56,664 nucleotides of DNA from Sporolactobacillus nakayamae (GTDB lineage Bacteria; Bacillota; Bacilli; Bacillales; Sporolactobacillaceae). The stretch covers positions 1 to 56,664 of the forward strand of contig NZ_FOOY01000012.1 in assembly GCF_900113325.1 (NCBI RefSeq). Reading direction: 5' to 3'. The position numbers and the translations under genes are program-made. Below, one piece after another: positions 38,488 to 47,958 of the stretch (positions within the stretch are counted from its first letter, which is position 1; each line of letters starts with the position of its first letter). A model generated the notes under the pieces. That model saw nothing but the letters and a program-made list of their open reading frames with translations, was not told where the DNA came from and did not search any database.

Positions 38488-40830
38488 ATGGCGGAAGAGC
38501 GCATTCAGAAAATCCTGAACTATATGCGGGAAGAAACTTACCGACCGATGACATTAAAAGAACTTGAAGCTGTCTTTGAAGCAAATGAGGCGGAAGCGTT
38601 CACTGATTTAGTGAAAGCTATGAATGAATTGGAAGAACAGGGACTTGTGATCCGGACACGTGCGGATCGTTATGGTCTGCCTGAAAAGATGAACTTAATG
38701 ACGGGAAGAGTCCAAGCGCATGCCAAGGGCTTCGCTTTTATTATTCCTGAAGATGATAAGTTCGATGATGTATTTGTCAGCCCGAACGATCTTGCCGGAG
38801 CAATGAACGGTGATACGGTCGTGATTCGCGTGTCCCACAAATCAGCAGGGGAACGTCCGGAAGGCACTGTGATTCGTATTCTCGAACGGGCGATTACCAA
38901 AGTCGTCGGTACCTTTAACGCGGGACGTCATTTTGGGTTTGTCATCCCGGATGACAATAAAATCACCGGTGACATTTTTATTCCTGAAAATGCGGAACAT
39001 GGCGCAATGGAAGGCCATAAAGTTGTTGCTGAAATCACAAAATACCCGGAAGGCCGCAAGAATGCGGAGGGTATGGTGACTCAGATTCTCGGTCACAAAA
39101 ACGATCCGGGTATCGACATTTTATCGATTATTTACAAGCATGATTTACCGCTTGAATATCCTCCTGAAGTATTATCGGAAGCTGAAGCAATTCCGGATGA
39201 ACTGTCGGATAAAGATTATGAAGGACGCCGGGATCTGCGCGGTCAAACCATTGTGACCATCGACGGCGAGGATTCCAAGGACTTGGATGATGCCGTTACC
39301 GTTTCCAAATTGGATAATGGAAACTATAAATTAGGTGTACATATCGCCGATGTCAGCAACTATGTCACAGAAGGGTCGGCACTTGACGCCGAGGCGTATG
39401 AACGCGGCACGAGTGTTTATCTTGTTGATCGCGTCATCCCGATGATCCCGCATCGTCTCTCAAACGGAATTTGCAGTTTGAACCCGCATGTTGATCGTTT
39501 GACACTCAGTTGTGAGATGGAGATTAATTCGCAGGGGGTTGTCGTTGCGCATGAAATCTTCCCTAGCGTGATTCGCTCGACGGAACGGATGACGTACAAC
39601 AACGTGCGCAAAATCCTCAAGCGTGAAGATGAAGAAGTGCTCGAACGCTATCATGATATGATCCCGTTTTTTGATCTGATGGCCGAGCTGGCAGATATTC
39701 TTGAAAAACATCGTCAAGAGCGCGGCGCGATTGACTTTGATTTTACCGAAGCGAAGATCATTGTCGATGAACAGGGCAAGCCGGTCGATGTCGTTGTCCG
39801 TGAACGTACAGTTGCCGAGCGCCTGATTGAATCGTTCATGTTGGCCGCGAATGAAACGGTTGCCGAACATGTTGAAAAACTGCGTCTACCGTTCATTTAC
39901 CGTGTTCATGAAGAACCAAATCCGGAAAAGTTAGAGAAGTTTTTCGACTTTGTGGTTAACTTCGGCTATGTCCTGCATGGCAAACCGGATAACGTACATC
40001 CGCGTACGTTGCAGTCTCTGCTTGAAAAGGCTAAAGGACAACCGGAAGAAGCAGTCATCAGTACGGTGATGCTGCGTTCAATGGCAAAGGCAAAATATGA
40101 TGACAAATGCTTGGGACACTTCGGCTTGTCAACGGAGTACTATACCCACTTTACGTCACCAATCCGTCGCTATCCGGATTTGACGGTGCACCGTCTGCTG
40201 CGCAAATACGTGTTCGAGAAGAAGACAGACCCGAAGACGATTGCTTATTGGAAAGCTGAAATGCCGGAAATCGCAAAGCATACGTCCGAATGTGAACAGC
40301 ATGCGGTTGAAGCGGAACGTGATACGGATGATCTGAAAAAAGCTGAGTACATGCAAGACAAAGTTGGCGAGACATTTAATGGTGTGGTCAGCGGCGTTAC
40401 GAACTTCGGTCTATTCGTCGAATTACCGAATACGATTGAAGGACTTGTACACATCAGCTATCTAACCGATGACTACTATCACTACAGCGAAGAAAACATG
40501 GCGCTCGTCGGTGAACGAACCGGTCATTTATACCGGATCGGAGACGAAATCGAAGTGCGTGTACTCGCCGTAAATCTAGACGAGCACGCGGTCGACTTTG
40601 AAGTTGTAGGTATGAAACCGCAGAAGCCGCGCCAGAAAAAATCAAGACCGACGATTATTCAAGGGAAAACAGGACCAAGCAATGGCCCAGGCAAGAAACG
40701 TTTCGGAGATAAAAACGGCGGAAAACGTCCCGACTCACGAGGCGGCAACCGCAACAGCGGAGGTCGAGGTGGAAACAGCCGAGGATCCGGTCAAAGCAAT
40801 TCTTACCGAAATAACAGCAAAAGTAACTAA
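38488..40830 (+). CDS. rnr: ribonuclease R
   Basis: 780-residue processive 3'-5' exoribonuclease. Order of parts: N-terminal winged helix (about 1-65), two cold-shock domains (about 70-220), the RNB catalytic domain (about 250-580, with metal ligands in [16 protein letters not shown]), an S1 domain (about 625-710) and a basic, Gly/Arg/Asn-rich low-complexity tail. RNase R degrades structured RNA and, with tmRNA-SmpB, the messages of stalled ribosomes. In B. subtilis smpB follows directly; here the trehalose cluster intervenes. Confidence 0.97.
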   Translation: MAEERIQKILNYMREETYRPMTLKELEAVFEANEAEAFTDLVKAMNELEEQGLVIRTRADRYGLPEKMNLMTGRVQAHAKGFAFIIPEDDKFDDVFVSPNDLAGAMNGDTVVIRVSHKSAGERPEGTVIRILERAITKVVGTFNAGRHFGFVIPDDNKITGDIFIPENAEHGAMEGHKVVAEITKYPEGRKNAEGMVTQILGHKNDPGIDILSIIYKHDLPLEYPPEVLSEAEAIPDELSDKDYEGRRDLRGQTIVTIDGEDSKDLDDAVTVSKLDNGNYKLGVHIADVSNYVTEGSALDAEAYERGTSVYLVDRVIPMIPHRLSNGICSLNPHVDRLTLSCEMEINSQGVVVAHEIFPSVIRSTERMTYNNVRKILKREDEEVLERYHDMIPFFDLMAELADILEKHRQERGAIDFDFTEAKIIVDEQGKPVDVVVRERTVAERLIESFMLAANETVAEHVEKLRLPFIYRVHEEPNPEKLEKFFDFVVNFGYVLHGKPDNVHPRTLQSLLEKAKGQPEEAVISTVMLRSMAKAKYDDKCLGHFGLSTEYYTHFTSPIRRYPDLTVHRLLRKYVFEKKTDPKTIAYWKAEMPEIAKHTSECEQHAVEAERDTDDLKKAEYMQDKVGETFNGVVSGVTNFGLFVELPNTIEGLVHISYLTDDYYHYSEENMALVGERTGHLYRIGDEIEVRVLAVNLDEHAVDFEVVGMKPQKPRQKKSRPTIIQGKTGPSNGPGKKRFGDKNGGKRPDSRGGNRNSGGRGGNSRGSGQSNSYRNNSKSN

Positions 40831-40842
40831 CGAATGATATAC

Positions 40843-40888
40843 AAACGCCTCGGCGATCGGATTCAGATCCGACAGCCGGGGCGTTTTT
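40843..40888 (+). terminator. intrinsic terminator after rnr
   Basis: AACGCCTCGGCG-type long stem with inner CGGAT/ATCCG, closing at GGGGCGTT, then TTTT. Confidence 0.8.
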
Positions 40889-40933
40889 GCGTGCGCGAAT
40901 GAATTCAGGAACTTATCCGCAATTGGACAAGCA

Positions 40934-41115
40934 TTTATATATACAAATTAATTAAAATAAGTAATTTGACTATACAAATATAAATGTAAGCGCTATACTT
41001 TAATTTGTTAATGAAGTTCATTGATGATCATCTTATCTCGGTGGCGCAACGGCCGTGCACCACTGAAAAGACGTTTCGATTATTGTCGCTTGCATTAGTT
41101 GTACCCGTTTATAAT
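40934..41115 (+). promoter_or_regulatory. control region of the trehalose cluster: TreR-like operators, cre-like site, promoter
   Basis: TATACAAA occurs twice, at 40940-40947 and 40971-40978, exactly 31 bases apart; the second is part of TTTG-ACTATA-CAAA. This resembles the B. subtilis TreR operator core TTGTATATACAA. TGTAAGCGCTATAC at 40985-40998 matches the CcpA cre consensus except at its last two bases. TATAAT at 41110-41115 may be the -10, without a good -35. GGTG/CACC arms at about 41040-41061 can pair in the leader. Confidence 0.5.
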
Positions 41116-41169
41116 GAACAATTAATGTCACGCACTTATTTGAGATAATATAAAGTGGGAGTGAATCGA

Positions 41170-42594
41170 ATGGCAGTCATAACTGAAGAATCCGTAAAGC
41201 AGATCATTGATACAGTCGGTGGTCGTGATAATATTAACGCCGCGACACATTGTGTGACTCGGCTGCGGTTAATTTTAAAAGATGAAAATAAAGTAGACAA
41301 AGAGAAACTTGATACGATTGATCTGGTCAAAGGCTTTTTCTCAGCAAACGGTCAGTTTCAGATTGTGATTGGAAATGGTACTGTTGACAAGGTATATGAT
41401 GTGTTTGTTCGATTGACTGGCATCGGTGAATCATCAAAACAGGAAGTAAAAGATGCGGCAGCGGAAAAAATGAATCCGCTGCAGAAGGGCATTAAAACGC
41501 TGGCGGATATTTTCATTCCTATTCTTCCCGCAATCGTAACTGCCGGCTTGCTAATGGGTATTAACAACGTACTTGCAAATCCGGGAATTTTCTTTAAAGA
41601 ATCAGTGGTGCAAGCCTATCCGCAGTGGAAAGATTTTGCCGATATTATTTTGGTTATTGCCAACACTTCCTTCGTCTTCTTGCCGGCATTGATTGGTTGG
41701 TCTGCTGTTAAAAAGTTCGGTGGTAACCCGCTTCTCGGTATTGTCCTTGGACTCGTCCTCGTTCATCCGTCACTGCTGAACGCTTACAGTCTGGCCGAGG
41801 CACAGACAAAGGGGACCGTTCCGATTTGGGATCTGTTCGGGCTGCACATTGATAAGGTCGGCTATCAGGGCCAAGTGCTCCCTGTACTTGTTGCTTCCTA
41901 TGTGCTTGCGAAAATTGAAATTTACTTGAAGAAGCATGTGACTGATTCCATTCAACTGCTTGTTGTCGCACCTGTGGCACTGCTTGTAACCGGATTACTT
42001 TCGTTCACGATCATTGGACCTGTGACCCTTCAATTAGCCAATTGGATTACAGCCGGCATCGTTGGTTTGTTCCACTATGTTCCGATTCTCGGCGGTTTGG
42101 TTTACGGCTTCTTCTATGGTGTTCTGGTCATCACAGGCATGCACCAGATTTTCCTTGCTGTTGACCTCCAGTTAATCGGGAGTACCGGTTCCACATTCCT
42201 ATGGCCGATGCTCGCGCTGTCAAATATTGCACAAGGAGCGGCAGCTTTTGCCATTTTCTTAATGGCTCGCGATGCCAAGCTTAAGGGGCTCGCAATGACG
42301 TCTTCCGTTTCCGCATGGCTTGGAATTACCGAACCGGCGATGTTCGGCGTGAATCTGAGATTCCGCTATCCATTCCTTGCGGCAATCATCAGTTCAGGCA
42401 TTGCCGGAGCATTTATCACGTTGTGCAGTGTTAAGGCAACCTCAATCGGTATTGGCGGATTGCCGGGCTTCCTGTCCATCATTCCAAAATATTGGGGACC
42501 GTTCTTTATCGGTATGCTGATCGTTTTGATCCTGCCGTTTGTCCTGACTTATGTATTTTCGAAGTTCAGCAAGAAATCCATTGATGAAGGGTAA
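41170..42594 (+). CDS. treP: PTS trehalose-specific EIIBC component
   Basis: 474-residue sugar phosphotransferase permease that imports trehalose as trehalose-6-phosphate. The EIIB domain (about 1-85) carries the phospho-accepting C28 in NAATHCVTRLRL. The EIIC domain (about 105-465) has about ten membrane segments and the glucose-superfamily motif ITEPAMFGVNLRF. No EIIA domain is present, so a general EIIA-Glc must supply phosphate, as in B. subtilis (TreP 470 residues). Substrate assignment rests on the adjacent treA and treR. The ATG at 41170 is preceded by GGGAG. Confidence 0.92.
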   Translation: MAVITEESVKQIIDTVGGRDNINAATHCVTRLRLILKDENKVDKEKLDTIDLVKGFFSANGQFQIVIGNGTVDKVYDVFVRLTGIGESSKQEVKDAAAEKMNPLQKGIKTLADIFIPILPAIVTAGLLMGINNVLANPGIFFKESVVQAYPQWKDFADIILVIANTSFVFLPALIGWSAVKKFGGNPLLGIVLGLVLVHPSLLNAYSLAEAQTKGTVPIWDLFGLHIDKVGYQGQVLPVLVASYVLAKIEIYLKKHVTDSIQLLVVAPVALLVTGLLSFTIIGPVTLQLANWITAGIVGLFHYVPILGGLVYGFFYGVLVITGMHQIFLAVDLQLIGSTGSTFLWPMLALSNIAQGAAAFAIFLMARDAKLKGLAMTSSVSAWLGITEPAMFGVNLRFRYPFLAAIISSGIAGAFITLCSVKATSIGIGGLPGFLSIIPKYWGPFFIGMLIVLILPFVLTYVFSKFSKKSIDEG

Positions 42595-42643
42595 TGAACT
42601 AGAGACAAGGGCGCAAAGTATAAAAAGATAGGGTGTGACACGC

Positions 42644-44329
42644 ATGCAAGAAGATTGGTGGAAAAAAGCAACGGTCTATCAGATCTATCCGAAAAGTTTT
42701 AAGGATACAAACGGTGACGGCATCGGTGATATTAATGGAATCATTGAGAAATTGGATTATCTGAAAAAACTTGGTGTCGATGTCCTTTGGCTGACACCGA
42801 TGTATCAGTCGCCGCAAAATGACAACGGCTATGATATTAGCGATTATTATAATCTGCAGCCTGAATACGGAACGATGGAGGAACTGAAGCGTCTGTTTTT
42901 TGAAGCACACCGACGAGACTTGAAGATTGTCATGGATAGCGTAGTTAATCACACCTCGACAGAGCATCGCTGGTTCAAGGAAGCGCTCAGCAGCAGTGAC
43001 AGTCCGTATCGTAATTATTATATTTGGCGGGATCCGGGAAAAGATGGCGGCGCGCCGAACAACTGGCAGTCAAAGTTCGGAGGATCCGCATGGGAACTCG
43101 ATGAAAAGAGCGGACAATACTATTTGCATCTGTATGATATAAGCCAGGCGGATTTGAACTGGGAAAACGAAGCTGTTCGAGATGACGTTTACAAAATGAT
43201 GAATTTTTGGATTGATCAGGGTGTGGACGGTTTCCGGCTTGATGTGATTAATAACATCTCGAAAGATCAGCGCTTTCCAGATGATCATGATCCGAACTCA
43301 CCGGGAGACGGTCGTGCGTTTTATACGGACGGACCGCGAATCCATGAGTTTCTGCATGAGATGAATCAGCGTGTGTTCAGTAGGCGTTCCGGGACCATTA
43401 CCGTTGGCGAAATGTCGTCGACAACGATTGACAACTGCATCCGGTACACGAATCCGAAGTACAAAGAACTAAGCATGGTATTCAATTTCCATCATCTAAA
43501 GGTTGATTACCCACACGGTCAGAAATGGGCACTCGGTGCGCTGAATCTCGTCGATTTGAAAAAGGTTCTGTCAACATGGCAAAAAGGCATGCATGACGGA
43601 GGCGGTTGGAACGCGCTGTTTTGGTGCAACCATGACCAGCCGCGTATCGTTTCCCGATTTGGTGATGAAGGCAAGTATCGAGTTGAATCAGCGAAGATGC
43701 TGGCAACGACGCTGCATATGCTGCAAGGCACACCCTATGTCTATCAAGGTGAAGAGATCGGGATGACCAACCCGAACTTCAAACGCATCGAAGACTATCG
43801 GGATATTGAATCGCTCAACGCGTATAAGCTTCTTCATGAAGAGGGCAAGCCTGAAAAGGAGATTCTGGCGATTCTTCGGCAAAAATCTCGAGATAATGGC
43901 CGCACACCGATGCAGTGGGACGAGAGTGTAAACGGTGGTTTTTCAAATGGCACACCATGGATTTCAATCGCTAATAATTATGATACGGTGAATGTGAATG
44001 CAGCGCTCCGTCAATCAGATTCAATTTTCTATCATTATCAAAAATTGATTGCATTGCGCAAAACGTACGATGTCATCGTGAATGGTGGTTTCGAGCTGAT
44101 TGAACCGTACGATCCGAATGTTTTTGCCTATGTGCGCACCGGTATAGGAGAACAATTGCTTGTTGTAAGCAATTTTACCGACCAATCTGTATCCTTCTCT
44201 GTGCCTGAAGAAATAGTGCATGATCAAAGTGACTTGTTAATTAGTAATTATGCAGACTCACCGGGGCACGTGCAGAATCTGCAGCTTCGTCCGTATGAGT
44301 CGGTAGCCTATCATTTGATCAATCAATGA
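42644..44329 (+). CDS. treA: trehalose-6-phosphate hydrolase
   Basis: 561-residue GH13 enzyme splitting trehalose-6-phosphate into glucose and glucose-6-phosphate, the same length as B. subtilis TreA. The barrel starts with WWKKATVYQIYPKSFKD. The nucleophile aspartate is in GFRLDVINN (about residue 200), the acid glutamate in TVGEMSS, and the third aspartate in WCNHDQPR. Oligo-1,6-glucosidases are close relatives; the PTS neighbour treP and regulator treR favour TreA. The ATG at 42644 follows AGGGTGTG. Confidence 0.92.
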   Translation: MQEDWWKKATVYQIYPKSFKDTNGDGIGDINGIIEKLDYLKKLGVDVLWLTPMYQSPQNDNGYDISDYYNLQPEYGTMEELKRLFFEAHRRDLKIVMDSVVNHTSTEHRWFKEALSSSDSPYRNYYIWRDPGKDGGAPNNWQSKFGGSAWELDEKSGQYYLHLYDISQADLNWENEAVRDDVYKMMNFWIDQGVDGFRLDVINNISKDQRFPDDHDPNSPGDGRAFYTDGPRIHEFLHEMNQRVFSRRSGTITVGEMSSTTIDNCIRYTNPKYKELSMVFNFHHLKVDYPHGQKWALGALNLVDLKKVLSTWQKGMHDGGGWNALFWCNHDQPRIVSRFGDEGKYRVESAKMLATTLHMLQGTPYVYQGEEIGMTNPNFKRIEDYRDIESLNAYKLLHEEGKPEKEILAILRQKSRDNGRTPMQWDESVNGGFSNGTPWISIANNYDTVNVNAALRQSDSIFYHYQKLIALRKTYDVIVNGGFELIEPYDPNVFAYVRTGIGEQLLVVSNFTDQSVSFSVPEEIVHDQSDLLISNYADSPGHVQNLQLRPYESVAYHLINQ

Positions 44330-44402
44330 GTAAGTTCATGAATTTGCCTGTTTTGTGAGGGTTTTCAAATCAACATTTTGTTATACTAATAGTGGAAATA
44401 CA

Positions 44403-44435
44403 GATAAGAGGGCGGAGGGCTGCCCTTTTATTTTT
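44403..44435 (+). terminator. weak terminator-like hairpin between treA and treR
   Basis: AGAGGGC/GCCCTTTT stem followed by TATTTTT. TTATACTAATAG just upstream (44380-44395) could be a -10-like sequence. Confidence 0.4.
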
Positions 44436-44522
44436 ACTATCTGAACAAGTTAATCAATTACAGATTAAAGAATTATTGATGGCTTTGGACAGACGTTCTG
44501 TTTTTGGAGGAGAACGATCACA

Positions 44523-45242
44523 ATGGGAAAGAGTAAATTTGTCTCAATTTATAACGACCTCAGTGAAAAGATACACAAACAGCGGATTGAATCCGGATCG
44601 CTCCTTCCGACGGAGAATGAACTCAGTGCGCAGTACCGTGCATCACGGGAAACAATCCGGAAGGCGTTGGCCATGCTGTCACGTAACGGCTACATTCAGA
44701 AGATTCAAGGCAAAGGTTCAATCGTACTGGATGTCAGTCGCCAGACCTTTCCGATATCAGGGCTAACCAGTTTTCGAGAACTGGCCAGTCATTCGAAAGA
44801 TCACTGGAAGACCGAGGTTCACCAGCTTGTTTTGCTCAAACCTGATAATCACCTGAAAATGTTGATGAATCTCCAAAATGATCAAACGGTTTGGAACGTG
44901 ATCCGGTCGCGTTCGGTCAATGGCGAAGCAGTCATTTTAGATCGAGATTACCTGATCCAAAGCATTGTTCCGATGCTGACAGCAGACATTTGCGAGCGTT
45001 CTCTGTATGATTATATTGAGAATGATCTCGGACTGAAGATCGGATTTGCCAAAAAGGAAATTACTGTTGAGCGCGCGACTGATGAGGACAATCGTTATTT
45101 GACGATGCACGAGGATTCCCATGTGGTGGTCGTGCGCAGCTTGGTTTACTTGGAAAGTGCCGAACTCTTTCAATACACAGAATCAAGACATCGTGCTGAT
45201 AAATTTCGATTTGTCGACTTTGCACGTCGCGGACATCAATGA
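44523..45242 (+). CDS. treR: GntR-family trehalose operon repressor
   Basis: 239-residue regulator of the HutC subfamily. The N-terminal winged helix (about 1-72) has the GntR signature LLPTENELSAQYRASRETIRKAL; the C-terminal UTRA ligand domain (about 90-235) binds trehalose-6-phosphate in B. subtilis TreR, which has the same length (238). GGAGGAG precedes the ATG. Its likely targets are the TATACAAA sites before treP. Confidence 0.92.
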   Translation: MGKSKFVSIYNDLSEKIHKQRIESGSLLPTENELSAQYRASRETIRKALAMLSRNGYIQKIQGKGSIVLDVSRQTFPISGLTSFRELASHSKDHWKTEVHQLVLLKPDNHLKMLMNLQNDQTVWNVIRSRSVNGEAVILDRDYLIQSIVPMLTADICERSLYDYIENDLGLKIGFAKKEITVERATDEDNRYLTMHEDSHVVVVRSLVYLESAELFQYTESRHRADKFRFVDFARRGHQ

Positions 45243-45258
45243 AAAGTAGGAGGATCTC

Positions 45259-46128
45259 ATGATTAAGTTAATCGCAATGGATATGGACGGAACGCTGTTG
45301 AACAAGCATCGAGACATTGGTTGGGGAAATTTGAAAGCGCTGCGCTATGCTCGCTCCAAAGGTGTGACACTGGCAATCGCATCAGGACGCGCATTCTTCG
45401 ACATTGAGAGCAAAATGAATGAAGTTGATATGGAAACGCATCTGATTGGAACCAATGGCGCGACGATTCATACCTCAGACGGTCGGCTGCTCGGTGCGGA
45501 TTTTCTCGACCGCGCTGAAGCGCTCCAAATTATAAATGAGCTTGTCGAACAGAAGTATTATATCGGTGTCTATTCGGAGCACCACATCTATGTGCCTGAT
45601 CAAGGCACTGAATGGCTTCGTGAGGAACTGAAACAGCTTGGGATTCATGAAGACCGTTCCGTTGGATTTCAAGGCGCGACACGCGATGATTTCTATCGTT
45701 TTGTGGAAGACTGGGGCATGTTTGAAAAACGAAGTACTGAATTCTCCAAGATTATTATCTTCTCCTATGATGATGTGAAGCTGAAGAAGGCGCGCGATAT
45801 CTATGAAGCGAAGCATAAGTACAGTATTGTTTCGAGTGGAACGGGCAACTTCGAGATCATGCCTCAGAATGTCTCAAAAGGGAATGCACTTGATCATTTG
45901 GCGAATCATTTAGGCATTCCGATCAGTCAAGTTATGGCGATTGGCGACAATTACAATGATATTTCAATGTTTGAGGTTGCTGGTGTATCCGTCGCTATGG
46001 GCAATGCGGACGATGAAATCAAGGCGATTTGTGATCGTGTGACCACTCGTTGTGAAGAGGACGGCGTCGCCCACGCCATTTACGAAGAACTAGGTTATCC
46101 TGATGGTGAAAAGGGTGTGAATCCATGA
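45259..46128 (+). CDS. Cof-type HAD-IIB sugar-phosphate phosphatase
   Basis: 289-residue HAD hydrolase. Motif I is MDMDGTLL with catalytic D8 and D10, motif II lies around IASGR, the lysine of motif III in SKGNALDHLANHLG, and motif IV is GDNYNDISMF. The cap (about 85-200) is the C2/Cof type. Such enzymes act on sugar phosphates; its place after treR, 16 bases on, suggests it deals with a phosphorylated sugar from trehalose breakdown, but that is inference. AGGAGGATCTC precedes the ATG. Confidence 0.88.
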   Translation: MIKLIAMDMDGTLLNKHRDIGWGNLKALRYARSKGVTLAIASGRAFFDIESKMNEVDMETHLIGTNGATIHTSDGRLLGADFLDRAEALQIINELVEQKYYIGVYSEHHIYVPDQGTEWLREELKQLGIHEDRSVGFQGATRDDFYRFVEDWGMFEKRSTEFSKIIIFSYDDVKLKKARDIYEAKHKYSIVSSGTGNFEIMPQNVSKGNALDHLANHLGIPISQVMAIGDNYNDISMFEVAGVSVAMGNADDEIKAICDRVTTRCEEDGVAHAIYEELGYPDGEKGVNP

Positions 46129-46307
46129 AAAAGCTTCTCTATTATGCCGGACTGTTTGTTGCGTGTTTCGTCATTCAATGGTTCTGGTATGCGCAAATTA
46201 AGACGAACTCAAACAAGTCACTATTGGATATGCTGCTCACCTCAGTTGTCTTTGCTGTCATCGTCTTTCTGCTCGATTTTTTATCAAAAAAACGAACACG
46301 AAAGTAA
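46125..46307 (+). CDS. small two-helix membrane protein of unknown function
   Basis: 60-residue protein beginning MKKLLYYAGLFVACFVIQWF and ending KKRTRK. Two hydrophobic segments (about 5-22 and 34-53) leave basic ends on the cytoplasmic side. Its ATG overlaps the stop of the HAD gene (ATGA), so the two are translationally coupled. No family is recognised. It is the last gene of the trehalose block. Confidence 0.7.
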   Translation: MKKLLYYAGLFVACFVIQWFWYAQIKTNSNKSLLDMLLTSVVFAVIVFLLDFLSKKRTRK

Positions 46308-46338
46308 AGGAATCGCGTGTCAGTTGGGTAAAGCGCTT

Positions 46339-46374
46339 GCTCGGCGAGGTCCATATGACCTATAATGAGATAAT
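46339..46374 (+). promoter_or_regulatory. smpB promoter
   Basis: TTGCTC and TATAAT separated by 18 bases (TATAAT at about 46362-46367), ending about 35 bases before smpB. Confidence 0.5.
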
Positions 46375-46400
46375 GAATGAACGTCTGGCAGGTGTTAGGT

Positions 46401-46868
46401 ATGGGAAAAGGTGAGAGCCGCGTGCTCGCGCAAAATAAAAAAGCGAGTCACGAATATTTTATTGAAGAAACGGTGGAAGCGGGAATTGTGCTGCAAGGCA
46501 CAGAGATCAAGGCCATTCGCCGCGGAAAAGTCAATATTCAGGACGCCTTCGCTCGTGTGGAGAACGGAGAAGCATTCGTTTACAATATGCATATTAGTCA
46601 ATATGAGCAAGGCAATCGGTACAATCATGATCCGCTTCGCACGCGCAAGTTGCTGATGCATCAGAAAGAAATCAATAAGCTTGGGCCGCTTGCGGACAAA
46701 ACAGGCTATGCTCTGATTCCGCTGAAGATCTATATCAAGAACGGATTCGCAAAGGTACTTGTCGGCCTTGGACGAGGCAAGAAAATGTACGACAAACGTG
46801 AATCGTTGAAAAAGCAGACCGCACAGCGTGAAATGGCACGCGCTTTTCGTGATCACCAGAAAATGTAA
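46401..46868 (+). CDS. smpB: SsrA-binding protein SmpB
   Basis: 155-residue RNA-binding partner of tmRNA in ribosome rescue. The beta-barrel core has [34 protein letters not shown] and [18 protein letters not shown]; the C-terminal tail [23 protein letters not shown] enters the mRNA channel as a helix. The ATG at 46401 matches family N-termini and follows GGCAGGTG; an ATG eight codons upstream is less likely. tmRNA lies just downstream. Confidence 0.97.
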   Translation: MGKGESRVLAQNKKASHEYFIEETVEAGIVLQGTEIKAIRRGKVNIQDAFARVENGEAFVYNMHISQYEQGNRYNHDPLRTRKLLMHQKEINKLGPLADKTGYALIPLKIYIKNGFAKVLVGLGRGKKMYDKRESLKKQTAQREMARAFRDHQKM

Positions 46869-46869
46869 G

Positions 46870-46898
46870 TTGAAATGCGTCTGTTGTTTTGCTATAAT
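46870..46898 (+). promoter_or_regulatory. ssrA promoter
   Basis: TTGAAA (46870-46875) and TATAAT (46893-46898) with an ideal 17-base spacer, right after the smpB stop. About 60 transcribed bases would be trimmed from the 5' end by RNase P. Confidence 0.75.
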
Positions 46899-46965
46899 GA
46901 CCTTACTGTGTTAATCACAGTTACAGTTATGGATGATTCACCGCAAGTCCCGTTGTTTTTTAAAC

Positions 46966-47320
46966 GGGGACGTTACGGATTCGACAGGGGTAGGTCGGGT
47001 TTAAGCGGCGAGCCGAGGGGGTCGGCCTCGTTAAAACGCCAAAGCCATAACTGGCAAAACGAATAACAACCTCGCTTTAGCTGCCTAAGTAGCTTTTGCG
47101 GTCCCTCCCTCCATCGCCCATGTGGTAGGATCAGGGACTCACTCTAGTGGGATACGCCGGACGCCCGCATCCTGAGGGCCAAGGAAGAGAACAATCGGGA
47201 TAGCCTCGCGAAAGCCTGTCGGTGGGCCGACGCTGGGGCGAAATGCTAATATGCCGACTACGCTCGTAGAAACTTAAATCACGATGCTTCTGGACGTGGG
47301 TTCGACTCCCACCGTCTCCA
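46966..47320 (+). ncRNA. ssrA: tmRNA (ssrA)
   Basis: Transfer-messenger RNA of 355 bases. The 5' GGGGACGTTACGGATTCGAC and 3' GTGGGTTCGACTCCCACCGT form the alanine-tRNA-like part, with acceptor stem GGGGACG/CGTCTCC and discriminator A. The tag frame at 47053-47088 reads GKTNNNLALAA then TAA, so the added tag is AGKTNNNLALAA including the alanine carried by tmRNA. The CCA end is not encoded. It is shorter in tag than the B. subtilis AGKTNSFNQNVALAA but ends in the same ALAA degron. Confidence 0.97.
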
Positions 47321-47355
47321 TAAGCATAATCCGATAAGTCGGATGGAGATAAAAG

Positions 47356-47385
47356 ATCCCTTTACAGAGGGATTTTTTTTTTTTT
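47356..47385 (+). terminator. intrinsic terminator after ssrA
   Basis: ATCCCT/AGGGAT stem with loop TTACAG followed by about twelve T residues. Confidence 0.85.
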
Positions 47386-47698
47386 ACAAGAAAGTATAGT
47401 GTTTTGCCTTGCAGGTACGACGATAAGGTCATAAGATTCGATTTGGCGATCAGGTAAGCGCCCAATCTGAGAAATAGGCGGAAAAATTCCGCTTAATTAG
47501 AAAATTAAAGAAAAAATTGCTTAAATAGACGGAGAAGTTCCGCTTATCGAATCGAAAAACGTGAAAATGGAGGTTTTTTCTGTGCATAAGCGGAAAAATT
47601 ACCCTTATTTACCTGTGAAACAAGCGTCATGGTGCATATAACCGGAAAATCTCCGCTTATTTCACTTGTTACTTAATTAAGGAACCCAAATGATTTAT

Positions 47699-47801
47699 TA
47701 GAAAACTTGGCTTCGCCAAGCCTCTGGCGAAGGTGAAGACTTAGTTGCGCTTACACTCGTTTCCTTGAATCTTTAATTTTTTTATACTTTTTTATCAGTG
47801 T
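47699..47801 (+). repeat. repeat family 2, complete copy 1 of a tandem pair
   Basis: 103 bases from TAGAAAACTTGGCTTCGCCA to TTTTTTATCAGTGT. Possible stems are CTTGGC/GCCAAG and the competing CTTCGCC/GGCGAAG. No reading frame and no terminal inverted repeats. Confidence 0.85.
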
Positions 47802-47958
47802 TAGAAAACTTGGCTTCGCCAAGCCTCTGGCGAAGGTGAAGACTTAGTTGCGACGGCCATGGACGGCCTAGTGTCCGGTGAGCCGCAGGACGCGGCGTTT
47901 TTTCGGACCGCTTACACTCGTTTCCTTTAAATGTTTTCTTAGACTTTCCTACCAGTGT
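47802..47958 (+). repeat. repeat family 2, complete copy 2 with an extra internal segment
   Basis: 157 bases with the same ends (TAGAAAACTTGG and CCTACCAGTGT). After GACTTAGTTGCG, where copy 1 goes straight to CTTACACTCGTTTCCTT, copy 2 carries about 58 additional GC-rich bases (ACGGCC...CGGACCG, able to form short stems) before the same CTTACACTCGTTTCCTT. Confidence 0.85.
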
